This document shows, piece by piece, positions 1-12,009 of a DNA stretch of 64,000 bases. The notes below the pieces were generated by a model, which was not told the DNA's origin, searched no databases, and worked only from the letters and a program-made list of their open reading frames with translations. Origin of the DNA: Mactromeris polynyma (Eukaryota > Mollusca > Bivalvia > Venerida > Mactridae); assembly GCA_032209605.1 (NCBI GenBank), contig JASFXZ010000070.1, positions 372,001 through 436,000 on the forward strand, written 5' to 3'. The position numbers and the translations under genes are program-made. The number at the start of each line of letters is the position of its first letter. Position 1 is the stretch's first letter.

Positions 1-1600
1 AATAAGTGCATATTCGAAACAAATCAAGAGTTGAGCCAGTGTAAAGAGATGTGGTACAGATTTCAAAATCATGTCTTGTGTCGGGCTGGAATGTTATCAT
101 AGTATCTCTGTATGATAGATCTACTCCACATACTGGTGTTGATTGCTCCATACTTGACGGAAAGTTCGGTTTATCATGAAAAAATAAGTCCACAAGGTAG
201 TGCTAACTGATGGCTTTATATAGTTTGAAATATTTTAATTTGGACTGATTTCTGGTTGCTAGTGTTATTTTCTAGCTTTGTTGCGGTACTGTGCATGATG
301 AAGTGGAATTTGCCTTCATATTTGAACAAATACTGAACGTGAAGTGGATATTACTGGTGATTCTGTCTGTAGTATATTTGCTTGTGAACTTTTATATATA
401 TATATATTAATATTAAGTGCAATCATAACTCTTTCTTTGTATGGTTATCGTGGTGTTTAACTTTTTGAGAAAACGCAATGATCTAGAAATCATATTATTA
501 TGTTTTAGATACAATGTGTTTTTCTATAGGCTGGCTTTTTTATGACTTTGATAAACAATTGTAAGAAGTTTTCAATTTAGTACTTGTTCTGATTATACTG
601 CTTGAGAGCTTTTGTTCGTTTACTTGTGAGAAAATTGCTACAGTAGTAGTGGTTCCATGCAGAAATATTGAAATTTATACCAGTTTTTTTAACATTTTTG
701 ATCAGAAAACTATGTATTTGATTTTATTCAACTTCCTGTACTACTAAATAATCACAAAAATGAGCGTCTGAAATTAACAAATACTTTCAAAATAACTGAT
801 GAGAATAGATTGTACTGTGCTTTATAACAATCCACTGTAAATTGTGCTCGAATTTATTTATGTTTAGTTGGCATTTAAAGCTAAATGAGCTTACTTGAGC
901 TGTAAGACAGTTTACCCCATGATTAGAGCCAAGTTACACGACCGATTACTGGTAGTTATAAGACATTTGATTGTCTTGCTAGTTCTCATAATGTAGTCTT
1001 TAAGTATGGCAATGTTTATGTGTGAATGTTTTGATCAGAATAGTTTGGAGTCAGGACTCTTCATGTAAAAGCCAAAACAACTATCTGTGAAGTTCTTGAG
1101 AAAACCTTGATTTATTGGAAACAACTAGTTATTTGTCCCAGAAGGTTTTCCGATGAAGACGACTTCGATTGTTTAAGTAATTTATTCAACCTTCTGATGT
1201 TAATCTTGTATCAAATTGTATTGAGCATTTCAACGGATGTTTTATGGAAGAATGCTATTCACAGAGTCTGTTTGGAACATTATTAGTAATTCTATAGATA
1301 AATGTAGCAGATATTGATCCATCGCAGATCCAAGTATGGGAAAAATTCACATAAGGGAGTTAAGCAGGATTTAATGGTGGTTACATGTCATCACAAAATA
1401 TCTATTCCTCTGTGTTATATTTGAGTGGACGCTTATATATGTGTATGTGTATCTGTTACTTTCATTTGTCAATAAAGCTACATGTCTACTATATAAACAG
1501 TTTGTTTTTGTTTTTAACCATGTGAGGTAGATTTCTTGTATTGTTAGTGTTGAGAATCTGTTCAACAAAATTGTCTTTAAAAGTTTGGTCACATTTTATC
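1..1600. other. No recognisable coding exon; possible 3' UTR of an off-window gene
   Basis: This AT-rich stretch has no convincing exon on either strand and none of the repeat families found elsewhere in the window. Such repeat-poor, non-coding sequence ending in a polyadenylation signal (position 1471) would fit a long 3' UTR of a plus-strand gene entering from the left. This is inference only; plain intergenic DNA fits as well. Confidence 0.3.
1471..1476 (+). promoter_or_regulatory. Candidate polyadenylation signal AATAAA
   Basis: A canonical AATAAA is followed about 25 bases later by a GT/T-rich tract (around 1500-1517), the usual order of signal and downstream element. It would end a transcript running rightward from outside the window. 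The hexamer is common by chance in AT-rich DNA. Confidence 0.35.
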
Positions 1601-1626
1601 TGACTGCACAAATGATGTATCCATCC

Positions 1627-1740
1627 CTGCGTTCAGGAACGGCATTTGCAGCTCAGGTTTTGCAATTTGGTTCCCCGTGTGCAGTCATTGTGATACGGTG
1701 GGTACAGGATACAACGCAAAACTGTTGGCCGTAACTGGTT
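1627..1740 (+). repeat. Dispersed repeat, shared with 62733-62860
   Basis: The sequence around TTTGCAATTTGGTTCC, a stretch resembling CAGTCATTGTGATACG, then GGATACAA recurs at 62733-62860 in the same orientation with scattered mismatches. It is a dispersed repeat of unknown class; no coding content is seen. Confidence 0.6.
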
Positions 1741-2230
1741 TCCTATGTCGGACAAGTCAAATTTTACATTTTCATTAGTCCGGAACAAGATATAGTAAGT
1801 TATTGTTGGGTTGAAAATAAAAAGAGAAATGCACCATGCTTAAGGAGACTTCACAGTAGAGCTTCTGTATGGCAGAATTTTGCTTGGTAATTTTGTGGCA
1901 GATACACAAGTGTAAGGAGTAAGATTCGACGTGGAGAACTAGTAGTAGTGATAACCTTTACAAGAGCATTGGTCGCTCAGTCTGCTTTGTAAGGAAGAAA
2001 ACCACAAGAATTTGCACTTCTAAAAGGCGCAACTAAAAAACGAACAGCAATGGATGATTGTTATTTGATGACTAACCCATACAGCCGAGATATTCAAGCA
2101 AACATCAGCATTATTGATTCACAGAAAGTTCCAATTACCACATGTGTAGTACAATGGCCACAGTCTCATGGTTGTTCCCCGCTCTTATACTGGACATGGT
2201 GCAAGTTATTCCCTATTTCACGAAAACAAA

Positions 2231-2394
2231 TACAGTTAAACATCGATAATAAGACCACCCTTGGGACCCTTGAAAACAGGGTTAATATTGAGGTGGTCTT
2301 TATATTGAGACTGAACAAAGAGCAGAACATTGAAAATGGCCTTCAAAATTGTGTTCTTGATATTGAGGTGGTCTTTAAGTGAGGTTTTATTGTA
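2231..2394 (-). mobile_element. CAGT-family inverted-repeat element, copy 1 (MITE-like)
   Basis: First of about 17 copies of a ~180-bp element whose ends are TACAGTAAAACCTC and its reverse complement. The inside is built from repeats of GACCACCTCAATA / ATTAAGACCACC and a GTTTTGCTCTTTATTCAACC segment. There is no open reading frame. Ends of the CAGT type flanked by TA suggest mobilisation by a Tc1/mariner-type transposase (inference). This copy is inverted relative to copy 2. A shadow reading frame runs through it but is not a gene. Confidence 0.8.
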
Positions 2395-2688
2395 TGCAGA
2401 CATTATAATTTCGGCTCGTACTCTCCTGACAGCGCTCTTTCATAGTTATAGATACACATTATTAATTCAAGCAAATTTAAGAGTTTGAATATTCAATTTG
2501 GTACACTGTTTGTGATTTCGGGCTTCTGCCCATGTTTAATATATCTTGCTAGCTTATATTTCACGGCTGAAAATTGATTTTATTTGAGTCTCAAGTTTTA
2601 CAGTTGGCGTTATTAATGTCTGTCAATTATTTTCCATCGTGTTTCTATCAGTAAGAGCTCAAATATTGACTTAATGTTAGATCCTACT

Positions 2689-2847
2689 CCAGTATAACCT
2701 CTTCTTACGACCACCTCAATAACAAGACCACCTCAAAATTAAAAATACAATTTTGAAGTCAATTTTCACTATTTTGCTCATTATTCAACCTCAATATTAA
2801 GACCACGGTTTTCAAGGGTCCCAAGGGTGGTCGCATTATTTACTGTA
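2689..2847 (+). mobile_element. CAGT-family element, copy 2
   Basis: Same element in the opposite orientation to copy 1, about 300 bp away. Left end CCAGTATAACCT is diverged; right end is TACTGTA. The pair of inverted copies could fold together. Confidence 0.75.
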
Positions 2848-5069
2848 TAGTTCTCCGCGCTGTTTCTTACCAGAGATGAAGATGGAAGTTGCAGACGACA
2901 TTTTTTCTGATTTTATTAAAACTGGTAAGATGAGTTCTCGAACAAGACTCCAGAAATTTTCCGCCTTTGATTTTCGTATGGTTACTTCTGTTGTACGGAA
3001 TCGATAAAAGCAGACTACTATTCTGGTTACCATGCCAACAGTTTGGACTGTGGAGAAAAGTTCATTTCAATCGGGCGTTTTCTGTGAAAGAACATTTTGC
3101 AGGTGACAAGCATGTGAACCCGCCCAAAACGCATGTGTCAATGTTTCCTGCCTGTGAACTTAATTCGTTTTATTAACACTCCGTCCAAATCGCATCCATC
3201 AAGAAAATAGTGCACGTGACAAGGACGGCTGAGCACTATATTGGATTTTCGAATCAATCCATAGATAGTTTCTGCACTGAACCTATCAAATATTGCTGTC
3301 TCGCGAGAAATATTACGTCACACAATCGCATCACTGTCTGTTTTACTTACGTTAAATTCCCATCTTCTCGTTTGTAACTGGGGTTGTCAGTCACCTGCAT
3401 AAACCCACCACCGGATGTATTTCTCGACGTGCAGTGTGTTCATGCCACCGTTATGTACTGTTCAAACTGTATTTTAATACCGCCAGTTGTTATGGGAAAC
3501 AAACGAAGAGTGGTGGTTATTTTAACATAAACCTCGTATGCCATGATATTATACTTTTACATGTATAATTATGATACCCATCTGAAACATTGTTTTCGAC
3601 TCGGCAGTTTGACAGTAGCAGCAGTAACAACTGCAGCAATAGTTATTGCTTTTACTACAAACAGTAGGCCTACTACCTTTTGTACGGCTATGATTACTAT
3701 TCAGCTAACATCCTTTCGTTATTAGTGTACAATGCAGTCATACCCATTCACAGGCGTAGCTTAGCTGAACTTGTTGTCTATGCCTAGTTTTAGGTGGTGG
3801 GGTGGGGGAATTGTAGCTAGATCGTCAGAGATGCGTTTTTGTGTATACATGCATTTCGTTCCGGTAAATATACTCACAATAACATCAAGATCTTATTGCA
3901 GTTTTGGCAATTTAAATTTTTCTCTTTTTCAAAAAAGTGTAGGCCTATATAGGAATCTACGCCCTGTCATTGTGTCTGAAAATGAGCACAATGTTTGTAC
4001 ATGTATTTATTACTACCGATTTTTTACGATTTTCACATTAGCAAAATGTAGCCATTTACGTCATTCAATTCGTCCTCTAAAGCTGCTTTAATGTCTGTAT
4101 TTGAGATTTTTTTAGATATTACACACACCTAGCTCGAGAAGCTTGGATGCTGTAAGAAGTAACAATATTACGGCTATATGCCTATACCGTAAGCAGTGGT
4201 CGATAGCAGAAATACTGTTGATACTGATGCAAATGTTACACTTCACACCGATTAAGTCCGCACTAACTAAAACAGGACACGAGCTAGATACACTGGTCCC
4301 TATCTCCCGAAGGATCTCAATCTGAGCTAAAGCTCAGCTCAAATATTGTCACAAATTGTTGAGATTTTTGTCATCTCAGACCGGATTCAAAATCGGTATT
4401 ACAAAAAGAAAAACTCGAGATGAGTTTTTTTCTCGGAATATGTTCAAGAGATCCAATGAGAGCGTCTCAAACTCAGGCTCTGAATTGAACAAAATTTAAA
4501 TATTTAGCTGCGATTTCTATCGTAGATGCTCTGGGAGATCGAGGCCTGGACCCAAAGCAAAGCAAAGTAGCCGAGCTGTTTTTTTTACCTCGCAAAAAGG
4601 AAGCCACTGTTTCCAATCTGACTCGGGGCACATCGGACTTAATCGTCTATCGCTTGAATACTATGTTCAAAGCGAGCTAATTGAAGTATCATTTAGAGAA
4701 TGCATTAGCATGATTAGAGTGCCTCAATATTAATAATAATAGCGTTTTCCTCATGCTTGGACAAAGAAGACTCGCGGCATTGCTTCAAGGCTTAAGTTTA
4801 TATCACTGAGGGAATTTTAATACTAAGGCCGACAAACCATAGAGACACGCATCTTGAACAAATTGATCGAATGCGCTGCGCATATTTACGCTTGCAGCTA
4901 AATTACTTGGATAATGACAGTCTCATTGAAATATCGAATGGAGCCTGGCGTGGTTCCCAGAATATAGGTGGCTCATAGAGGAAAAGACCTTTGAAAGAAA
5001 TTCTTTACATGTTTTGTGGTACAGTAAAACCTCATTAATGGGAGTTATTCCCTGTTTCACGAAAACAAA
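2848..5069. other. No recognisable gene
   Basis: Both strands were read. There are only short stop-bounded frames. A plus-strand piece at 3038-3176 vaguely resembles the end of a THAP zinc finger but has no intact fold (see rejected items). Confidence 0.5.
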
Positions 5070-5251
5070 TACAGTAAAACCTCGATAATAAGGCCACTCT
5101 TGGTACCCTTGAAAACTGGTCTAAATATTGAGATGGTTTTAATATTGAGGTTGATTTTAAAGTAAAACTGTGAAAATGGACTTGAAAAGTGTGTTCTTAA
5201 TTTTGAGGTGGTCTTATAAGTGAGTTGGTCTTTAGGTGAGGTTTTACTGTA
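5070..5251 (-). mobile_element. CAGT-family element, copy 3
   Basis: Full-length copy with TACAGTAAAACCTC at the left and GAGGTTTTACTGTA at the right. The ~30 bases just before it (GTTATTCCCTGTTTCACGAA and on) also precede copy 1 at 2207-2230. An isolated extra terminus (ACAGTAAAACCTCATTAATG) lies at about 5021. Confidence 0.85.
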
Positions 5252-6131
5252 TTCAGTTAAAGAACCAGACCAACGCCACAGACTGATGGTTATTATTGTA
5301 CCGTAATATATTACTTAATTAATATGGGCGCTTTGCCCCACCTTACACTATCGCCAGTCTGAAAGGCAAGGATGAAAGCACTAGTATCAATATTGCTCTT
5401 GACATCGGAAATTTTCGTACAACAATTTAATAATTATTTTGTTGTCAAAAACGACAGAGGAATTTCGACAGAGTTAGTCAATTGCAAGAACAGTATTACA
5501 ATCAGAGCAACTCGTCGCCTTTTCATTGACATCTAGATGTGACGGTTAAGTGAGATGTGTTCCGACTTGACGATGTCATGCCAATGTCTGTGACGCATTT
5601 CCCCGATAGTGCTGCCGTGAGTCAGAGTACACAGTGTATTATGGAACATTATTCTTTTGAATAACATTTGATCGATATCGAATGAAGCCAATACAACAAG
5701 CCATACTCTCCTTTCGCATTACGCATAGAAACACGTACTGTGGATATTCGGTGTAGAAATGATGGCGTGTGATCTATTTAACGGTTTTCCTGTCATTCGG
5801 AATATCTCGATTTATGTCCGAATTCGCTTTCTTATCCGACTACTACAGTAAAAGCCTTATACTGGACCGAACAAATCCGATGTATGAACCATATTTAGAA
5901 TGCATAAACAGCGTATATAGTGCCTTAAAATACATGTGAAGCGATATGGCCACCACGCAGAGAAAGGACTGTACAAGTACTGCTAGGCAGACACACTCAT
6001 CGACATGTGGATAATTACGCTGTATTGACTATCAAATAAACAGGCGTTCCGGGGATGATTTCATGCAATGTTTGAATTAACCTTTGATAAACCCGAACTA
6101 CACAAAACAGTAACTGTATATGTCATTCAAC

Positions 6132-6311
6132 TACAGTAAAACCTCACCTAAAGACCACCTCAATGATAAGACCACCTCAAAATTAAGTCCTCATTTTCAA
6201 GTCCATTATCACAGTTTTGCTCTATATACAACCTCAATATTAGGACCACCTCAATACGAATACCAGTTTTCCGTGTCCCACGGGTGGTCTTATTTTTGAG
6301 GTGTTACTTTA
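6132..6311 (+). mobile_element. CAGT-family element, copy 4
   Basis: Full-length copy from TACAGTAAAACCTCACC to GAGGTGTTACTTTA, with a mutated right terminus. No coding capacity. Confidence 0.85.
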
Positions 6312-6659
6312 TTCAGTATTAACATAGTCTCAGGTAAGATACTCAGAAATATCAAAGTTCTACGTGTACTAGTGCAATAACTGTTCTTGTTTCCTCCACT
6401 TTCCACCCTGGTCTGTTTTGAGCGGCCGTTGATCATTGCGGGGTCCTGAAAAGAGTTCTAGTTTAAATATAACAAGAAATATTTTGGAAAAAGATGGTCG
6501 GCGCAATTTGAAGGTTAAGATTTGTTGTGTAACATAAACAATTACCGAGATGTTACAATTGCTGGTCACTCTATATCCAAAATGGATTTCGGTAAATTCG
6601 AAAGGTTAACCAATCCGCGTCAAGGTTCCAAATGTTGTTCGGTTGAAGAGAAATTGCCT

Positions 6660-6745
6660 TGGTGGTTAACGTAAGATTTGATTGGTTTACTCAACACTGA
6701 TATGCAAATAGCAAAACCATGTTAGTACGGCTGCACCGAAAAAAT
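6660..6745 (+). repeat. Dispersed repeat, pair of 54511-54610
   Basis: Shares TGCCTTGGTGGTTAACGT, then a GATTTGATT segment, ACACTGATATGCAAATAGC and ACCATGTTAGTA with 54511-54610 in the same orientation. It contains an octamer-like ATGCAAAT. Class unknown. Confidence 0.65.
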
Positions 6746-7089
6746 ACTAGTATACCGCAGGGTTTTGTGTAGTAATATTTAGTATCGGGAGTTTGCTGAA
6801 GCGGAATGATGCGTTTACTCCAATTTTTCCTGTTTTGGGATTCCAAATTTCCCCAGCAATATGAGCTCAAAACGTAAAACTATGCCGTGAGTCGTCTTTG
6901 TTCAATCATGAGGCAAATTTTCGTTAAATATTATTCCCAATACGGTAATTCACTTGGAATTATAACGTTTGTAAATGGAAAAACTTCAAACTGACTAAAT
7001 CGACGAGTTGCATTTCACAGAGACTCGAGGTTCTACTCCAGCATCTCGTAAAACGCGTTGATTTGTCCTGTGATGTAGTCCATCCATTA

Positions 7090-7290
7090 AACCCCCCTTG
7101 TTTCAGTGTCCTCATTACTTCTCCTTAGTTGTCCTTTACAGTCGGCCAAGTCATTCCTTGCACCCCTGTTCCCTTGCGTATTTACTCTTGCACTCATCAA
7201 ATGCCTGATGTTTTATTGATTGTTGTTTTCCCAGAGGTCTGTGTTGGTTGTCTTATGTATATGGCGTTCCCTTACTCTCTTTTAACATTC
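7090..7290 (+). repeat. Dispersed repeat, pair of 59515-59760
   Basis: Shares CTGTTCCCTTGCGTA, CCTGATGTTTT-type and GGCGTTCCC...CTCTCTTT segments with 59515-59760. Shorter pieces of the same family (TGGCGTTCCCT...AATCTCTCTT) occur at about 32695-32770 and 56176-56218, so it is a dispersed family with truncated members. Confidence 0.6.
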
Positions 7291-8829
7291 GATCCCGACC
7301 AAACCGACTTTTAGCCTGTTCTTTGCAAAAATGTTAGTATGTACGAATTCGTATACTACCATTTGTAGTAAATATAAAATGTACGTCTCTCAGGAACAAA
7401 CAACTAGATACTTATCAACACTAACTTAGCTGGGCATGCAATGTTAATTGGTGACTATCACTCTTACTGGTCATCACAATGACTGGCGACCTTGGTCTCC
7501 GGTAAACAATCAAGGGAGATAACAAGTATTGATTGCTTTGTTTTTTTGGTGGAGTTATTGCAACTAGACATCTCTCGATGGTACAAATTTCCTGATAGCT
7601 AACTAGTAGGGAAGATAAAACCCATACAAAAGTCCGATCTTGAACTGCCCTCAATCGCTACTTAGGACAGTCTGACACGGTGTTCCAGTAAAACAGCGTT
7701 TTGCGTATAGCACCTCCCGATAATTAATAAGCACCAAGTTTCGATAGATTCTAGAGCAGGTACGATCTCACTGTTGATGGTAAACACACAGAGGATGGAC
7801 AAGAGGGTTAAGTTTACCAGGCCGATTTCTTTATCAAATGTCCTTTGTAATAAAATGTGGTTACGAACACATATAAATCAAACCTATTTAAAGATAGGTT
7901 ACTTCAGATCGATGCTCCTGTGCCCTCAAATGTCGATGCACCAAAATAACATCTTATCCCTATTGAAAGACTTGAACCATCTGAATCTGAGGATAAAACA
8001 AAGAATCTGGCAACAATTAAACGGAATTGTGTAATGGCTCAACTCTAAACAAATCAGTCCCTCACAAACGTTGCACAGTGCACCCTTTTTGTATCCGTAC
8101 TACTGTAATACATTTGTGTTATGAAAGAAGCCACAATGGAAATTGATAGTTTCTTACAACACATGTTAATACATTTTTAACAATTTGTGTTCTTTTTATT
8201 GTACAAAATACCCCACCCACTTATTGTATATATCATGCTCTGTTATATTACCATTCGACACTATCATTTTACAAGTAAGTTTTAATGACCAAATCTAGTA
8301 ACTTCAGTTCCATTCCATTCATCAGTAATTAATACACAGGTGGTCGGTGCGTAGCCATGACATTTAAAACCCGTAATACACATATTTGGCATCGCAATAA
8401 AGGTATTGTGCTAATATCAAGTTCAGCAATACATTGGAAGGAATTAATAAAATAATGATTTTACAAAATTCTTGGAACTGCATGTCCGAAGCATACAATA
8501 TATTTACAGTAATTGACGCTATTGTTATTACCATTCTTATCAAGTATTTCGATTCAATCATATTTAATAGTAATTAATAAAAATATGAAATTCTTCATAG
8601 CATGATAAATACTAAGTACCCGTAGAAGACAGTGACACTGTATTATGAGCCCAAAATCAGCGACATATCGCAGAAGTCTTGTAACTTTTTTTCTTAATTT
8701 CTGTGATTGTATGGTGAGTTCTAGCACAAAATGGGCTTTCACTACCATCTTAATTGTGTAGCCTAATGTAAAGGCTTTAATTAAGTCAATGTCGGACAGA
8801 TAGTATCACATTACCTACTTCAATGCCTT

Positions 8830-8985
8830 GAGAACTGTTCGATGAATTTGAGCTCAAAATTATGGGCATTTAAACCAATGAAGAGAAAAAATACCTATTT
8901 TGTATGAGCTTTAGGGTTGATACATGACTCGGTGTGCCACATTGGCTATTACTGGGTACAGGTGTCAACGATCAGCGTATGTGAG
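8830..8985 (+). repeat. Degenerate satellite monomer left of the LINE
   Basis: The run TATGAGCTTTAGGGTTGATA, CATGACTCGGTGTGCCACAT, then a GGGTACAGG...GATCAG stretch matches the ~180-bp units at 12010-12595. The non-LTR element at 8986-11690 therefore appears to lie within or beside this satellite. Confidence 0.55.
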
Positions 8986-11334
8986 TACTTATGTCTTGTG
9001 TCGAATGGACTTTCGCAGCTGGTAACACAACCCACGAGAACATCTAAAACGTCGAGTACAATTATTGACCACCTGTATTCTAGTCGACGTGACAGGGTCA
9101 CGGAGGTTTTTGTTTCTTCTTACAGTATCAGTGACCATTTTCCTGTTTGTTTCACGCGTCGTATTCAATCTAAAATCTACAAGAATACACATACTACTAT
9201 CTCATATAGACAATTCAAAACATTTTCGGCATCAAAATTCCAAAATGATTTATTGATGTCCAACCTAGACATAACTGAAACGTTGAACAATCCCAACTCT
9301 GCTCTCAATCATTTACTCAGCATTATAAAAGAAACACTCAACTTAAATGCACCTCTGAAATCTAAAAGAATAAAATCACAATGTTTACCAGGTTGGTTTA
9401 CCGGGGAAATAAGATCAGCAATTAGAACTCGAGATACATTAAAAAAAGCAAATAACATAGACCAGTATAAAAAGCAGCGAAATTATGTCACACATATCAT
9501 TCGTAAGAGCAAACGACAATTTTACAATAAGTCAATAATGGCAAATAAATCAACAAAATTTCTTTGGAATACTTTAAATTCACTCACAAAATCTCAAACA
9601 TTTCTTGCAGTACCACAAAGAATCAAACATGGTAATGAATACATTGATGATACCAACACTATTCTTGAAGCATTCAACACACACTTCACTAACATTGCAG
9701 ACATCATTCAAAAGAATAAATTTGATCCTGACAATTACCACACTTTTGAAACATGCTTAAATAATAAAATCAAATCAGATTTGTTAAACATAGACTTCAT
9801 TACTACATATGATGTTCGGAGAATAATAGGAAAATTAGACATTTCTAAAGCTTCTGGTCTGGATAATATCGGTCCCAATATTCTTAAACTTTGCGGTGAT
9901 ACTATCATTGGTCCTATTACATCCATTATAAATAATAGTATAGCTTGTGGTGTATTTCCTGATCAATTAAAAGATGCATATATTATTCCACTGCACAAGG
10001 GCTCTGATAAAGATGATCTTAACAATTACCGTCCTATATCTATTCTTCCAACAATATCTAAAATATTTGAAAGACACATTGCCAAAAGCCTCAAAACTTT
10101 TCTTGACAAACACCAACTACTTCATAAATATCAGTCTGGATTTCGCCAAAATCATTCTTGCCAGTCTTCTTTAATAAGGCTTGTCGATTCGTGGCTCAAA
10201 GACATTGACTCTGGACGTTTGATTGGATCTGTATTTCTTGATCTTAGGAAAGCTTTTGATTTAGTGGATCATAGAATTTTACTTGAAAAGCTCCGAATGT
10301 ACCACTTCTCGGAAAACTCGTTAGCTTTGATGCGGTCTTATTTGATAAATAGAAGGCAATGTGTAAAAATCGGATCCAACAAGTCAACCTTTCAAGAGGT
10401 CAAATCCGGTGTCCCACAGGGATCTATTCTTGGTCCCCTCCTTTTCCTAATATATATCAATGACATTCCATTTTATCTTCAAAATTCGACCATCGATCTC
10501 TACGCAGATGACTCAACATTACACTTATCTGGTTATAACATTGTCGAAATACAGCAGTCCCTACAGGGCGATTTGGACATGGTTTCTGATTGGTGTTTCC
10601 GGAACAACATGTCCATTCATCCCAATAAAACTAAATGTATGATAATTTCAAATGCTAAAAGACCTGTACTAAATTCTTCGCTATCACTTTATGTAAATAA
10701 TATCACTCTAGAACAGGTAAGTAGCCACAATATGCTTGGAGTAATCATTGATAAAAATCTTCGCTGGAACGCACATATAGATCACGTATGTCGCAAACTC
10801 AAATCAAAGTTAAATTTATTAAAAAGAATAAACTATATCTTAAACATCAACACAAGGAAATTATTCTACAATTCTTACATATTATCTTCAATGGACTATT
10901 GTTGCCCTATATGGTGTCGAGGGCTTGTAGCAAACAACAAGAAAATATCCATAATACAGAAAAAAGCAGCAAAAATTATTCTACATAGACCACAAATAAC
11001 ACCATCACGACCCTTATTCATTGAATTAGGGTGGCTATCATTTGAAAATAGATGTAAATTTATCTCAGCAACTATAGTTCATAAATTCTCAAATAATAAA
11101 ATGCCCACTTACTTTCATGATATAATTTCTTTCACCCATAATTCTACATACTCATTAAGATCCACCACCAACAATGACATAGCACCCTTTTCATTTAAAT
11201 CAAATTATGGTAAACAAACATTCTCTTTTTATGCTCGTGAGGTATGGAATGCAATTCCTGTAAATATACGTTGTCTGTCTGATACAGAAACATTTAACAA
11301 TAATTATAGGAACTACTTAATGCTTAAACAATGA
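8986..11334 (+). CDS. Reverse transcriptase of truncated LINE (endonuclease C-terminus plus RT)
   Basis: An uninterrupted frame of about 780 codons. Residue numbers below count from the in-frame ATG at 8917, which is probably outside the element. The start reads like the end of an apurinic-type endonuclease: SQLVTQPTR near 33 and the conserved SDHFPV at about 72-77. The RT follows: NNYRPISILPTISKIFERHI, the FLDLRKAFD strand with catalytic Asp near 440, GVPQGSILGPLL at about 498, and the YADD active site at about 529. A thumb-like part (MLGVIIDKNLRWNAHI) and a C-terminal AAKIILHR region complete it. All core RT residues are present and there is no frameshift or stop, so the copy is young, but without the catalytic half of the endonuclease and ORF1 it cannot move by itself. 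Clade assignment (CR1/L2/Jockey group) is by motif style only. Confidence 0.88.
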   Translation, partial: YLCLVSNGLSQLVTQPTRTSKTSSTIIDHLYSSRRDRVTEVFVSSYSISDHFPVCFTRRIQSKIYKNTHTTISYRQFKTFSASKFQNDLLMSNLDITETLNNPNSALNHLLSIIKETLNLNAPLKSKRIKSQCLPGWFTGEIRSAIRTRDTLKKANNIDQYKKQRNYVTHIIRKSKRQFYNKSIMANKSTKFLWNTLNSLTKSQTFLAVPQRIKHGNEYIDDTNTILEAFNTHFTNIADIIQKNKFDPDNYHTFETCLNNKIKSDLLNIDFITTYDVRRIIGKLDISKASGLDNIGPNILKLCGDTIIGPITSIINNSIACGVFPDQLKDAYIIPLHKGSDKDDLNNYRPISILPTISKIFERHIAKSLKTFLDKHQLLHKYQSGFRQNHSCQSSLIRLVDSWLKDIDSGRLIGSVFLDLRKAFDLVDHRILLEKLRMYHFSENSLALMRSYLINRRQCVKIGSNKSTFQEVKSGVPQGSILGPLLFLIYINDIPFYLQNSTIDLYADDSTLHLSGYNIVEIQQSLQGDLDMVSDWCFRNNMSIHPNKTKCMIISNAKRPVLNSSLSLYVNNITLEQVSSHNMLGVIIDKNLRWNAHIDHVCRKLKSKLNLLKRINYILNINTRKLFYNSYILSSMDYCCPIWCRGLVANNKKISIIQKKAAKIILHRPQITPSRPLFIELGWLSFENRCKFISATIVHKFSNNKMPTYFHDIISFTHNSTYSLRSTTNNDIAPFSFKSNYGKQTFSFYAREVWNAIPVNIRCLSDTETFNNNYRNYLMLKQ

Positions 11335-11690
11335 TATCAATAATATTTCATTATTGTATGTATGTGTCTTATGTGAGGTGTCTGTTATTGTTGTTGTTTT
11401 ATTTCAATTTTTATTTTCAGATTATCTTAACTTTTGTAGTTTTTAATAGTCTCATTTACATCCTGATGTTAAAACATGATGTACATGTACAATGTATTGT
11501 GTATGCGTGTGTGAATGCGTGCGTGATTGGGTGTGTGTAGGTGTGCGTGTGTGAATTCTTGTTTATATGTGCGTGTTTATATTGTTAATAGAAGGCCATA
11601 TTGAAAAAAAGATGTACAATTTATTGTTAACCTTAACTATGTAACCTTCTGAAAATAAAGAATTTATTATTATTATTATTATTATTATTG
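8986..11690 (+). mobile_element. 5'-truncated non-LTR retrotransposon (LINE, CR1/L2/Jockey-like)
   Basis: The element holds the end of an endonuclease domain, a complete reverse transcriptase and a ~355-bp 3' UTR ending in AATAAAGAATTTATT and an (ATT)n run at 11665-11690. A short tandem repeat rather than poly(A) at the 3' end is typical of L2/CR1-type elements. The first open reading frame and most of the endonuclease are missing, as expected from 5' truncation during target-primed reverse transcription. The left boundary is an estimate, set where satellite similarity stops and endonuclease-like coding begins. No target-site duplication could be confirmed. Confidence 0.85.
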
Positions 11691-12009
11691 ATTGAATCCA
11701 GAAGTTAATCGATGACGTTTAGATTCAATATGGCTTCAATGTGGGAATTTAACGCCTGCCTTGCACTGTCGCCGTTTGTTTAGGCTTTAAGTTTATAAAG
11801 TTTATGTACGAGTCCGTATTCATAGTTGTCCCGCTCATGTTGACTTGACGTTGCCATGGTGACAATAACTTGCGCGCTACTTATACTATTATATTCTTGT
11901 AACAATATAAGCTATATATGTTGAAAAATTCAGGGAAATGTGAAAAAATGTTATGACACGTGTCCTGAAACTTTCCGAACATCCCTCGTATTACTCATAG
12001 TGTCGTATT
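11691..12009. other. Unique spacer, nothing recognised
   Basis: Follows the LINE tail and precedes the satellite units. No frame, repeat or RNA gene could be supported. Confidence 0.4.

Larger units (their letters stand above)
6312..8826. other. No recognisable gene; two dispersed repeats
   Basis: No exon could be supported here or in 5252-6131. A stretch at about 6660-6745 recurs at 54511-54610, and 7090-7290 recurs at about 59515-59760. Confidence 0.5.

Noticed and set aside
2967..3176. Possible THAP zinc-finger remnant (KEHFAGDKHVNPPK, MFPACE)
   Set aside because: Only a vague match to the last part of a THAP domain; the paired cysteines and the start of the domain are missing, and neighbouring frames contain stops.
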